Assembly (NCBI GenBank): GCA_030743915.1
Contig: JASLRP010000401.1
Coordinates: 1 to 8,809 of the forward strand
Source: SAR202 cluster bacterium
GTDB taxonomy: Bacteria; Chloroflexota; Dehalococcoidia; Lucifugimonadales; UBA1123
DNA: 8,809 bases
Direction of reading: 5' to 3'
A program made the translations under genes and the position numbers. Shown here piece after piece: positions 1-5,616 of the stretch (within the stretch, counting starts at the first letter, position 1; every line of letters starts with the position of its first letter). The notes under the pieces are model-generated. The model searched no databases. It was not told where the DNA came from and worked only from the letters and a program-made list of their open reading frames with translations.

Positions 1-830
1 GCCTGCCCAATCTCACGCTGAATTGTTCTCATGTCTCGGAGCCTGGTCTGACCGGGCGCAGAAGCTGGAATCCGGGTAGCGGCCATCTCGATGACTGCGT
101 CGAGAGCCGTGCGCGCGGCTCCCAAGGCCACTGTCGCGAAGCCGGAACAAAAGAACAACGTCGTGTGGATGAGGTACAACGGGCCGGGTTCGCGAGGTGC
201 GTCCGACTGATTGTATGTGAGTCGGCTGGGGACGAAAAGATCATTGATCTCGAATCCGTGGCTGCCGGTCCCGCGAAGACCATGCACGTCCCAAGTGTCG
301 ATCATGGTCACTTCGCTCTTGGGAACGAGCAGGACACGGGACTCGCTGGGATTGGAACCTTCGATAGGAGCGAGGGCAGCGAGCCACGTGGCGTGGGGAC
401 TGCCGCTGCTGAAGTTCCACCTTCCCGAAAGGCGATAGCCGCCATCGACGGGTTTCGCGATGGTTCCGGCTGAGGGCGGGCCGTTGGTTACAACATTGCG
501 CCAGTCGGTCCAAATCTCACGGGCGCCTTCTTCTGGCAGTCGGGTCGAGTTGGTGGCGAACACGTTATTCTGGTTGACGCACCATCCGACACTGGCATCA
601 ACCTTGGCGAACTCGTAAACGATTCGCAGGAAATCAGCGTGATCCATTTCTGCCCCGTCCAGAGAGCGAGGTATCAGGAGCCGGAACAGCCCCCGATCTT
701 TCATCTCGTTGGTGATCTCTGGCGGGATCATCCGTTCCTGCTCGATTCGGTCGGTTACTTTAGCCAGCTTGGATGCCATCTCTTTGGCGTCTTCAAAATA
801 CCCGTTATATTGTTTCTGCGCTGCTGTCAT
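1..830 (-). CDS. Flavin-dependent monooxygenase of acyl-CoA dehydrogenase fold, 3' end missing
   Basis: Seen: an open frame of 276 codons from ATG at 828-830 to the left edge with no stop, so the C-terminus lies outside the window. Family members are about 390-410 residues, so roughly 120-130 are missing. AGGA sits 6 nt before the ATG. The N-terminal helical part holds 'GLFRLLIP' (about 47-54), then 'VGWCVN' (81-86). The middle beta domain has 'GRWNFSSG' and 'ATW' (136-149), followed by 'GLRGTGSHGFEINDLFVP' (184-201). These are hallmarks of the HsaA/DszC/HpaH-like group D flavin monooxygenases rather than true acyl-CoA dehydrogenases. Known: such enzymes use reduced FMN or FAD from a separate reductase to hydroxylate or oxygenate a substrate in the cytoplasm. 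Neighbours: second gene after the CMD-family gene on the same strand, 109 nt away. The substrate is unknown. A true dehydrogenase cannot be excluded without the C-terminal catalytic region. Confidence 0.85.
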   Translation of the reverse strand, partial: MTAAQKQYNGYFEDAKEMASKLAKVTDRIEQERMIPPEITNEMKDRGLFRLLIPRSLDGAEMDHADFLRIVYEFAKVDASVGWCVNQNNVFATNSTRLPEEGAREIWTDWRNVVTNGPPSAGTIAKPVDGGYRLSGRWNFSSGSPHATWLAALAPIEGSNPSESRVLLVPKSEVTMIDTWDVHGLRGTGSHGFEINDLFVPSRLTYNQSDAPREPGPLYLIHTTLFFCSGFATVALGAARTALDAVIEMAATRIPASAPGQTRLRDMRTIQREIGQ

Positions 831-866
831 AGTTAATCCTGTGGTTCATCGGGCTGTGGTTCTGGA

Positions 867-880
867 CGTCCAATTGGACG
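867..880. promoter_or_regulatory. 14-bp perfect palindrome, possible operator
   Basis: CGTCCAATTGGACG is a perfect palindrome lying 36 nt upstream of the monooxygenase start, in the gap after the CMD-family gene. It could be a dimeric-regulator site or a weak hairpin. A palindrome of this size is expected about once in two windows of this length by chance, so only its intergenic position favours function. Confidence 0.2.
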
Positions 881-896
881 AAGCACAAGGGTACCA

Positions 897-915
897 CAAC
901 GAGTCGCAGTCGTTG
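897..915 (-). repeat. Small inverted repeat between the CMD-family and monooxygenase genes
   Basis: CAACGA and TCGTTG form a 6-bp stem with a 7-nt loop, 24 nt past the CMD-family stop codon on the minus strand. No T-run follows in the direction of transcription, so it is not a classic intrinsic terminator. It might be an mRNA-stability or attenuation hairpin. Weak evidence. Confidence 0.2.
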
Positions 916-939
916 AACGCCTCCGAATCCCGCAGCAGG

Positions 940-1497
940 TCACACGGGCAAAACCGGTTCGGTGCGCTCCTCTGGCAGGTCAATTTCGAAGGCGTTGGCG
1001 TTCAGCGCGAGCAGGGAGTAATAGCCCATCATCGTCGTAAGCTCGGTCAATTGCTGCGCCCCGAACCGGTCAATGGCCGCCTGGAATGTCTCCTGCGTTA
1101 CGCGGTTAGTTGCGAACAACTCTGTGGCGTAGTCGATCAAGGCCTGTTCATCGGGAGGCGCCGCCGGCAACGGTTCTTTGTCTCTGAGCGCATCGACCAG
1201 GGCGTCGCTCAAACCTTCCCGACGACCCCAGGCGGCATGGGCGTTCCAGATAAATTGGCAGTCCATCATCCGCCCAGTTATCAGCTTGGCAAGCTCCTGT
1301 ATCTTCTGAGGCAGTTCGGACTCCTCTCGGAGGTAGTGGACCAGGTGGTTGGCCCGACGACGCATCTCAGGGCTGTGGATCATAGCCGAGCCTGGGCCGT
1401 TGTCGATGGGGCCGCCGTTGTCAGACGTCTCGGCGTCGAACGCGCCCCTGAATTGTTCAGGGACCTGGTCACGGGTCACGGTTGGTGTTCGGGCCAT
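940..1497 (-). CDS. Carboxymuconolactone decarboxylase (CMD)-family protein
   Basis: Seen: 185 residues from ATG at 1495-1497, which has AAGGAG 7 nt upstream. An in-frame upstream ATG at 1551 would add 18 Arg/Pro-rich residues and lacks a better site. The all-helical CMD signature lies at about 76-97 ('MMDCQFIWNAH' then 'GRREGLSD'), and the typical C-terminal part at about 145-177 ('RFGAQQLTEL', 'GYYSLLALNAN', 'LPEER'). Known: the CMD/AhpD superfamily includes decarboxylases of aromatic breakdown and CxxC peroxidases. Here there is no CxxC, and the Glu common in the 'EWxxH' form of the motif is Ile (position 83), so neither activity can be assigned. Neighbours: first gene of a likely two-gene transcript with the flavin monooxygenase, a pairing that suggests oxidation of a cyclic or aromatic compound (inference). 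Confidence 0.85.
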   Translation of the reverse strand: MARTPTVTRDQVPEQFRGAFDAETSDNGGPIDNGPGSAMIHSPEMRRRANHLVHYLREESELPQKIQELAKLITGRMMDCQFIWNAHAAWGRREGLSDALVDALRDKEPLPAAPPDEQALIDYATELFATNRVTQETFQAAIDRFGAQQLTELTTMMGYYSLLALNANAFEIDLPEERTEPVLPV

Positions 1498-1504
1498 TGT
1501 TATT

Positions 1505-1510
1505 CTCCTT
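1505..1510 (-). promoter_or_regulatory. Ribosome binding site of the CMD-family gene
   Basis: AAGGAG read on the minus strand, 7 nt before the ATG at 1497. It decides the start in favour of 1497 over the in-frame ATG at 1551, which would place this site inside the coding region. Confidence 0.7.
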
Positions 1511-1557
1511 CTCCGTTTGGGGTTTGTCGATTCAGGCAACGGGCGCGCCATTTCCCC

Positions 1558-1586
1558 ATCATATGTGCCTGTATCTGCTGCGACAA
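1558..1586 (-). promoter_or_regulatory. Sigma-70-like promoter for the CMD/monooxygenase operon
   Basis: On the minus strand TTGTCG (1581-1586) and TATGAT (1558-1563) are separated by exactly 17 nt, matching the housekeeping consensus at 4 of 6 and 5 of 6 positions. Transcription would start near 1551 and leave a leader of about 55 nt before the ATG at 1497. Position and spacing fit well; sigma specificity in this organism is assumed. Confidence 0.45.
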
Positions 1587-1665
1587 TGCCTCGGGTCTCA
1601 TATCAAGGAAGTTTGGAGTACAATGGGCCGTACTTCAACTCAACTCCCGGTAAGGTGACGGAGAC

Positions 1666-1818
1666 ATGAATTTCGAGCTGCAAAACTACGCGAGGCGGCA
1701 AGGCCTAGGCGCCAAGTCCGACAGGCGCGCGTCGAATGAGGAAACAGTGGCGCTGTCTGGATCGGGGACCCTTGAGATTCACATAATCGGAAAGGCCAGC
1801 GGATGGGCAGTCCTGTAA
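1666..1818 (+). CDS. Possible small ORF (50 aa) overlapping the start of CitE-type gene A
   Basis: Seen: ATG at 1666 preceded by AAGGTGA with 7 nt spacing, 50 sense codons, and a TAA at 1816-1818, so it overlaps gene A's first 16 nt in another frame. Counting the sense codons by hand, about two thirds end in G or C, compatible with a coding frame here. The peptide starts MNFELQNYARRQ, is charged and has no signal peptide, membrane segment or recognised motif. The overlap would permit translational coupling to gene A, so it might be a leader peptide. I do not recognise it. It may equally be a chance ORF in the 5' leader. Confidence 0.3.
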   Translation: MNFELQNYARRQGLGAKSDRRASNEETVALSGSGTLEIHIIGKASGWAVL

Positions 1819-2729
1819 GACGCTCCTGGCTCATTGTACCGGCTCACGACAACGCCCGGTTGGCCGAAGCAGCGAGTTTCGGTGCCGATGTTGTGGTCCT
1901 GGACCTTCAGGACACCGTTCACGACGCTCGAAAGCACGAGGCCAGAGAAAACATTCGTGGAGCCATTTCTGACATGCGAGAGGTTGGCGCCGAGGTTTTT
2001 GTGCGTGCCGATATCGAGTTGATCTACGCTGATCTAGCGGCCTCGGTTTGGCGTGGGCTGACTGGAATCGTGATACCCGGCGTCACGAGCGCCAATCAGG
2101 TAGAGGACGCCGACAGAATTTTGACCGATCTCGAATCTCAGCGCGGCGTGGTCAAGCCCCCGCCAGTAGGAGAGGTGCGCGAGGCCGACGACCCGCGAGG
2201 CCCAGAGCAGGCTTTGGAGATTCACCTGTCGCTGGACACCGGTCGAGGCAACTGGGATGCCGAACAGCTTATCAGCGCCAGCGATCGTGTGAAGTCGATC
2301 AGCCTGGGCCGCGCCGACCTGGTGATGGACCTGCGAGCCGAACCCTCGGGCGACCTTCACCAGATGGAATATCTTATGCAGCGGTTGATCGTCGTCGCCA
2401 ATGCCCTTGATGTGGAGCCTGTGGGCGCGTGGTGGCGAGCATCCTCCCGTGGTCTCGTTGCGCACTACGATGACACTTTTCAGGCGGCGGTTGACGGACG
2501 AAAGGCTGGATTCCGGGGCGGGCTGTGCATGAGGGCGCATCAAGTAGACGCCCTTAACGCAGGATTCACGCCCTCGACCGACACAGTCTCCCATGCCAGA
2601 TTTGTGATCGGATCGGAGCCGACTCACTCGCCGATGGCGGGCATTGCCGCTGATATCGTCGCCTGGTCAGAGGCCTGCGAAAACAGAGACAAGTCAAAAT
2701 CTGCGGTCATCGCGCAGAACAACCAGTAA
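1803..2729 (+). CDS. HpcH/HpaI/CitE-type lyase paralog A, altered active site
   Basis: Seen: 308 residues, near the usual length of about 275-320. ATG 1803 follows AAAGG at 1791-1795 and an in-frame stop lies upstream at 1773. The N-terminus 'VRRSWLIVPAH' and 'ADVVVLDLQDTV' (29-39) are typical of the citrate lyase beta/malyl-CoA lyase TIM barrel. Arg68 and the Asp172 position of the metal site are kept. Against the family pattern, the Glu of 'DLED' is Gln (36), Lys of 'PK' is Gly (93), the metal-binding Glu is Asp (145, in 'LDTG'), and 'HP' of the C-terminal 'IHP' motif is Arg-Ala. A Pro/acidic insertion of about 17 residues (117-135) is absent from B and C. Known: the family cleaves or forms C-C bonds of acyl-CoA or keto acids with Mg2+. 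Inference: reduced or different activity, perhaps as partner of B. First clear gene of the operon; B begins 19 nt on. Confidence 0.85.
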   Translation: MGSPVRRSWLIVPAHDNARLAEAASFGADVVVLDLQDTVHDARKHEARENIRGAISDMREVGAEVFVRADIELIYADLAASVWRGLTGIVIPGVTSANQVEDADRILTDLESQRGVVKPPPVGEVREADDPRGPEQALEIHLSLDTGRGNWDAEQLISASDRVKSISLGRADLVMDLRAEPSGDLHQMEYLMQRLIVVANALDVEPVGAWWRASSRGLVAHYDDTFQAAVDGRKAGFRGGLCMRAHQVDALNAGFTPSTDTVSHARFVIGSEPTHSPMAGIAADIVAWSEACENRDKSKSAVIAQNNQ

Positions 2730-2735
2730 GGCCCA

Positions 2736-2740
2736 GAGGA
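2736..2740 (+). promoter_or_regulatory. Ribosome binding site deciding the start of paralog B
   Basis: GAGGA lies 8 nt before the ATG at 2749. The resulting N-terminus (Met, three residues, then VRRS) has the same register as paralogs A and C, which rules out the long upstream extension to 2644 that would overlap gene A. Confidence 0.65.
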
Positions 2741-2748
2741 TGAAAGAA

Positions 2749-3693
2749 ATGACCCGACGAGTGCGGCGTTCAGGACTTACCATGCCCATCAACAACCAGC
2801 GTTTCGTTGATCGGTCATGGACTCGCGACTGCGATTTTTTGAATTTCGATTTCGAAGATTCGGTGCCCCAATCTCAGAAGGAGTTCGCACGGTCTCAGGC
2901 TCAGCATGCCATTGTCCAGGGCCAGAAGGGGGCCGCCGAGATCAACATTCGGATCAATTGCTCCTATCCTGAAGCGGACGCTTCAGCCGCGGTGTGGCCG
3001 GGCGTCAGCCAGATAAATTTCCCGAAAGCGGAGACCGCAGAGCAGATTCAACACCTCGACGCGCTGATTACGGAGTTGGAGCGAATCCGAGGCATCAGGC
3101 CAGGAACAGTGCGCATCGGAGCAATGATCGAGACGACCCTGGGCGTGGCGAACTCCTACGAGATAGCCACGGCAAGTCCTCGTGTTGACGCCTTTGGAGG
3201 CGGCACCGGATACGACATGTCCATGGATATGGGCATCGAGATGTTCGTTGGGTTCGATCAGTTCATCTACAATCGCGGCGAGGGAGAGTTGATCGCGCTG
3301 GCCTTGGGCCTGGAGCGTGAAGGCGGCGTCTATATGTCAGACACTACGGGTAATGTCGGCGACGCCGAACTTTCGATTCACCGGGCGACCGCGAGTCGCA
3401 AAGCGGGCCTCAGAACGGGAGGCGGACTGCACCCTAACGTCGTGGCTCCTCAAAACGAAGGCCTGACGCCAACGACGGAGGAATTGGATGACGCCCATCG
3501 TATCGTCGCGTTCTTCCAAGAGTTGGACCAACGAGCCGAGGTCGAAGGGGAGATGGACGGTCGGATCGTAGACAAATATGAGGCCGCGCGAGCCGAGGAA
3601 CTCATCGACTGGGCAGGGCTTTGTGCCAATCGAGATGCCGAAAAAGCTGCCGCCCGTGAGCAAACTTCCGCCGCCGAAGACGGCCAGAGTTGA
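2749..3693 (+). CDS. HpcH/HpaI/CitE-type lyase paralog B, canonical active site
   Basis: Seen: 314 residues from ATG 2749; GAGGA ends 8 nt upstream. The TIM-barrel motifs occur in order: 'VRRSGLTMP' (5-13), 'FDFEDSV' (33-39), 'IRIN' with Arg68, 'FPKAET' with Lys93, 'MIETTLG' with Glu128, 'TGYDMSMDMG' with Asp156, 'GLHP' with His228-Pro229, and 'DGRIVD' with Asp275. Known: in CitE, CLYBL and malyl-CoA lyases the Arg, Glu and Asp bind substrate and Mg2+, and a late Asp on a lid helps catalysis. All have plausible counterparts here, so this is the likely working lyase of the trio. Odd: one extra residue before Asp156 ('GGGTGYD') compared with A, C and the usual spacing. No citrate-lyase alpha or acyl-carrier subunit is nearby, so classical citrate lyase is unlikely. 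The substrate is unknown; a CoA-thioester or keto acid is the family expectation. Confidence 0.9.
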   Translation: MTRRVRRSGLTMPINNQRFVDRSWTRDCDFLNFDFEDSVPQSQKEFARSQAQHAIVQGQKGAAEINIRINCSYPEADASAAVWPGVSQINFPKAETAEQIQHLDALITELERIRGIRPGTVRIGAMIETTLGVANSYEIATASPRVDAFGGGTGYDMSMDMGIEMFVGFDQFIYNRGEGELIALALGLEREGGVYMSDTTGNVGDAELSIHRATASRKAGLRTGGGLHPNVVAPQNEGLTPTTEELDDAHRIVAFFQELDQRAEVEGEMDGRIVDKYEAARAEELIDWAGLCANRDAEKAAAREQTSAAEDGQS

Positions 3694-3709
3694 GTGACAG
3701 GGAGATCGA

Positions 3710-4648
3710 ATGGAACCATTTGTAAGGCGGTCGCATCTTCTTGTCTCAGCGCTGGATGGGGAGAGCGTCGAGACCTCATGGACCCACAACGCCGACGCGG
3801 TGATTCTCGATCTGACCGGCGCTGTGTCCGAGGATGACCGGTTTCGTGCCAAGGGGTTAGTCAGGGATTCTATCAACCATGCCTCCAGGGGCGCCGCCGA
3901 GGTGTTCGTTTTGGTCAACAAGGCGTTGGTTCACGCTGACATCGAGGCTTCGGTGTGGCCTGGGCTTAAAGGCATTGTGTATCCGGGCGCCGAGACGGCC
4001 GCAGAAATCGAGGAAGTTGCCGCACTTTTGGCCGATATGGAGCCGAGGCGCGGTATTGCTACAGGCACATTGCAGATCATTGCGCTGTTGGACTCAGGGA
4101 AGGGCATCTGGAATATTCGAGAGATCGTCAAGGCAAGCTCGCGTGTCTGCTCTGCTGGCCTCGACGAGATGAATCTGTGTCGAAACATGGGCATCGTTCC
4201 GTCATCTGAATTCGACCCGTTCGTGTACGCAAAAGGTCGCATTGTTATTGAAACCAGAGCGGCGAAGGTCCAGCCGATAGGCATCAGCCATCCCTACGGA
4301 GTGTTACCGAAATTTGACGATGAGGATGAGATTTTCCAACTGGCTCTGAGAGGGAAGAATCTCGGTTTCGCGGGCGTGATATGTCCCGACCCGAGTTGGG
4401 TTGCTCAGTCCAACACTGCATTCGCTCCGCCGGAAGACCGGCTGGAATTCTTCCGGGAGACGCGACGGCTGTTCGCAGAAGGCGTGGCGCGAGGGACCGC
4501 CGCCGTGCCGTATCCAGGAACGACGATGATGATCGACGTTCCGGTCGATGAGAACGCCAGAGTCAACCTGGAACTGTGGGAACTCTGCGCGGAGCGAGAA
4601 GCCGAGAAGGCCGCGGCTCTTGAAAGCCAAGAATCAACGATGAAGTGA
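3710..4648 (+). CDS. HpcH/HpaI/CitE-type lyase paralog C, probable non-canonical or inactive member
   Basis: Seen: 312 residues, ATG 3710, AGGGAG 5 nt upstream, 16 nt after paralog B. The fold markers remain ('VRRSHLLV', 'ADAVILDL', 'ASVWPGLKGIVYPGAET', 'IREIVKASSRV', 'NTAFAP'). Key positions differ: 'DLED' is 'DLTG' (34-37), the Arg is Leu68, Lys is Gly93, the metal Glu is Asp128 in 'LLDSGKG', the metal Asp is Asn155, and 'HP' is 'DP'. The late 'MMID' Asp (276) is kept. Known: loss of both Arg and metal ligands would normally abolish CitE-type lyase chemistry. Inference: a structural or regulatory subunit, or a changed reaction. The frame is intact and the protein keeps the family C-terminal tail 'LCAEREAEKAA' seen in B, which argues against a pseudogene. 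Could be a hetero-oligomer partner of B, since family members form trimers. Confidence 0.85.
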   Translation: MEPFVRRSHLLVSALDGESVETSWTHNADAVILDLTGAVSEDDRFRAKGLVRDSINHASRGAAEVFVLVNKALVHADIEASVWPGLKGIVYPGAETAAEIEEVAALLADMEPRRGIATGTLQIIALLDSGKGIWNIREIVKASSRVCSAGLDEMNLCRNMGIVPSSEFDPFVYAKGRIVIETRAAKVQPIGISHPYGVLPKFDDEDEIFQLALRGKNLGFAGVICPDPSWVAQSNTAFAPPEDRLEFFRETRRLFAEGVARGTAAVPYPGTTMMIDVPVDENARVNLELWELCAEREAEKAAALESQESTMK

Positions 4649-4688
4649 CCGCTTCGGCGCCTCACTCCATGAACAGGAGACATGACAC

Positions 4689-5585
4689 ATGCCTATCGAA
4701 AAGGTTGCGCCAGAGCTTGAGGGTATCTTATCGACGACCCAGGAGATCGAAGAGCTAGCCAAAGGTTTCGGCGGAGACGCCGGTCCGGCTGAAGGGCCGC
4801 TGTGGTGGAAGGAAGACGGATATCTTCTGTTCAGCGACATCGGAAACAACCGTCGCATGAAATGGTCACAGGATGATGGCGTGTCCCTGGTTCTTCAGCC
4901 GTCCAACTACGCAAACGGCCTGACAAGAGACCTTCAGGGCAGATTGATAGCCTGCGAACACGAGACCCGGCGTGTCATCAGATACGAACACGACGGCAGC
5001 GTGACCGTTGTGGCCAACAATTACCGAGGCACGCGCTTGAATCGTCCCAACGATGTCATTGTGAAGTCCGACGGCTGTCTGTACTTCACCGATCCCGGCG
5101 GACCTGGGCCAGACCTCGACCTGGACCTCGCGGGCGTCTACCGCGTAACGCCAGACCTGGGGACGGTAACGCTCATGGTCAAGGATTTCGTCGTTCCCAA
5201 CGGTCTGGCCTTCAACACCGATGAGAGCATCCTCTACATCAACGACACCCGAAGGCAGCACATCCGAGCCTTCGACATGCAGCCCAACGGAATGCTGGCT
5301 CTGGCGTCGGATAGGGTGTTTGTTGATCTGAGCGGCGACCGCCCGGGCGTTGCCGATGGCATGAAAGTGGACACGGAAGGCAACGTGTATTGTGGCGGTT
5401 CAGGCGGCATCTGGGTCATGGATTCGACCGGTAAGCATCTTGGCATCATCGTTCATGGCGAAGGCGCTACTACCAACGTCGCCTTTGGCGGCGACGATTG
5501 GAAGACGCTCTATTTCACGACGTGGAACACGCTGGGTCGCGTCCAACTGAACGTCCCTGGATTGCCTGTGCCCACCGAGGCGTAA
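4689..5585 (+). CDS. SMP-30/gluconolactonase/LRE-family lactonase
   Basis: Seen: 298 residues, normal length for the six-bladed beta-propeller family; AGGAGA ends 8 nt before ATG 4689. The divalent-metal ligands of the family are all present: Glu35 in 'AEGPLW', Asn121 in 'NRPNDV', Asn171 in 'VPNGLAF' and Asp223 in 'VADGMKVD'. Other propeller signatures include 'LYFTDP' (131-136) and 'LYINDT' (182-187). No signal peptide, so cytoplasmic. Known: these enzymes hydrolyse sugar or other lactones with Ca2+ or Zn2+. Neighbours: 40 nt after CitE-type paralog C and 31 nt before the DUF1989 gene. In a locus with a flavin monooxygenase and C-C lyases it could open a lactone intermediate (inference). The family is broad, so gluconolactone itself is not implied. 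Confidence 0.94.
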   Translation: MPIEKVAPELEGILSTTQEIEELAKGFGGDAGPAEGPLWWKEDGYLLFSDIGNNRRMKWSQDDGVSLVLQPSNYANGLTRDLQGRLIACEHETRRVIRYEHDGSVTVVANNYRGTRLNRPNDVIVKSDGCLYFTDPGGPGPDLDLDLAGVYRVTPDLGTVTLMVKDFVVPNGLAFNTDESILYINDTRRQHIRAFDMQPNGMLALASDRVFVDLSGDRPGVADGMKVDTEGNVYCGGSGGIWVMDSTGKHLGIIVHGEGATTNVAFGGDDWKTLYFTTWNTLGRVQLNVPGLPVPTEA

Positions 5586-5616
5586 CGCCAGGATAGACAG
5601 CGCGGAGGAAATGTAG

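Larger units (their letters stand above)
1498..1802. other. Divergent intergenic region (305 nt) between the two operons
   Basis: This spacer must hold the control of both divergent transcripts. On the minus strand it has a good -35/-10 pair (1558-1586). On the plus strand a TACAAT at 1619-1624 resembles a -10 box, but no acceptable -35 sits 16-18 nt before it. An AAGGTGA ribosome-binding-like site at 1652-1658 precedes a possible 50-codon ORF (1666-1818). Short direct repeats TCATAT (1559-1564 and 1598-1603) overlap or flank the minus-strand promoter and could be regulator contacts, though they are too short to trust. No regulator gene is adjacent. Confidence 0.6.

Noticed and set aside
709..1653. 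A long plus-strand frame (314 codons) opposite the CMD-family gene
   Set aside because: It lies antisense to a gene with clear family motifs and a good ribosome binding site, its own translation has no recognisable domain, and it crosses the divergent promoter region. It is a shadow of high-GC coding on the other strand.
2034..2627. A 197-codon minus-strand frame inside CitE-type paralog A
   Set aside because: Antisense to a conserved TIM-barrel gene, with no domain and no ribosome binding site noted; treated as a shadow frame.
2644..2748. Upstream extension of paralog B by 35 residues
   Set aside because: It would overlap the end of paralog A, add a basic tail with no match in A or C, and ignore the GAGGA site placed 8 nt before ATG 2749.
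3337..3921. A 194-codon minus-strand frame across the B/C junction
   Set aside because: Overlaps two conserved plus-strand genes and their ribosome binding site; the translation is low-complexity Ser/Arg-rich as expected for a shadow.
1803..4648. Classical citrate lyase operon (citDEF)
   Set aside because: The three genes are all beta-subunit-type paralogs; no alpha subunit, acyl carrier protein or prosthetic-group genes are present.
4650..4662. CGC-TTCG-GCG mini-hairpin after paralog C as a terminator
   Set aside because: Only a 3-bp stem and no T-run; the next gene follows at 40 nt with a strong ribosome binding site, consistent with one operon.
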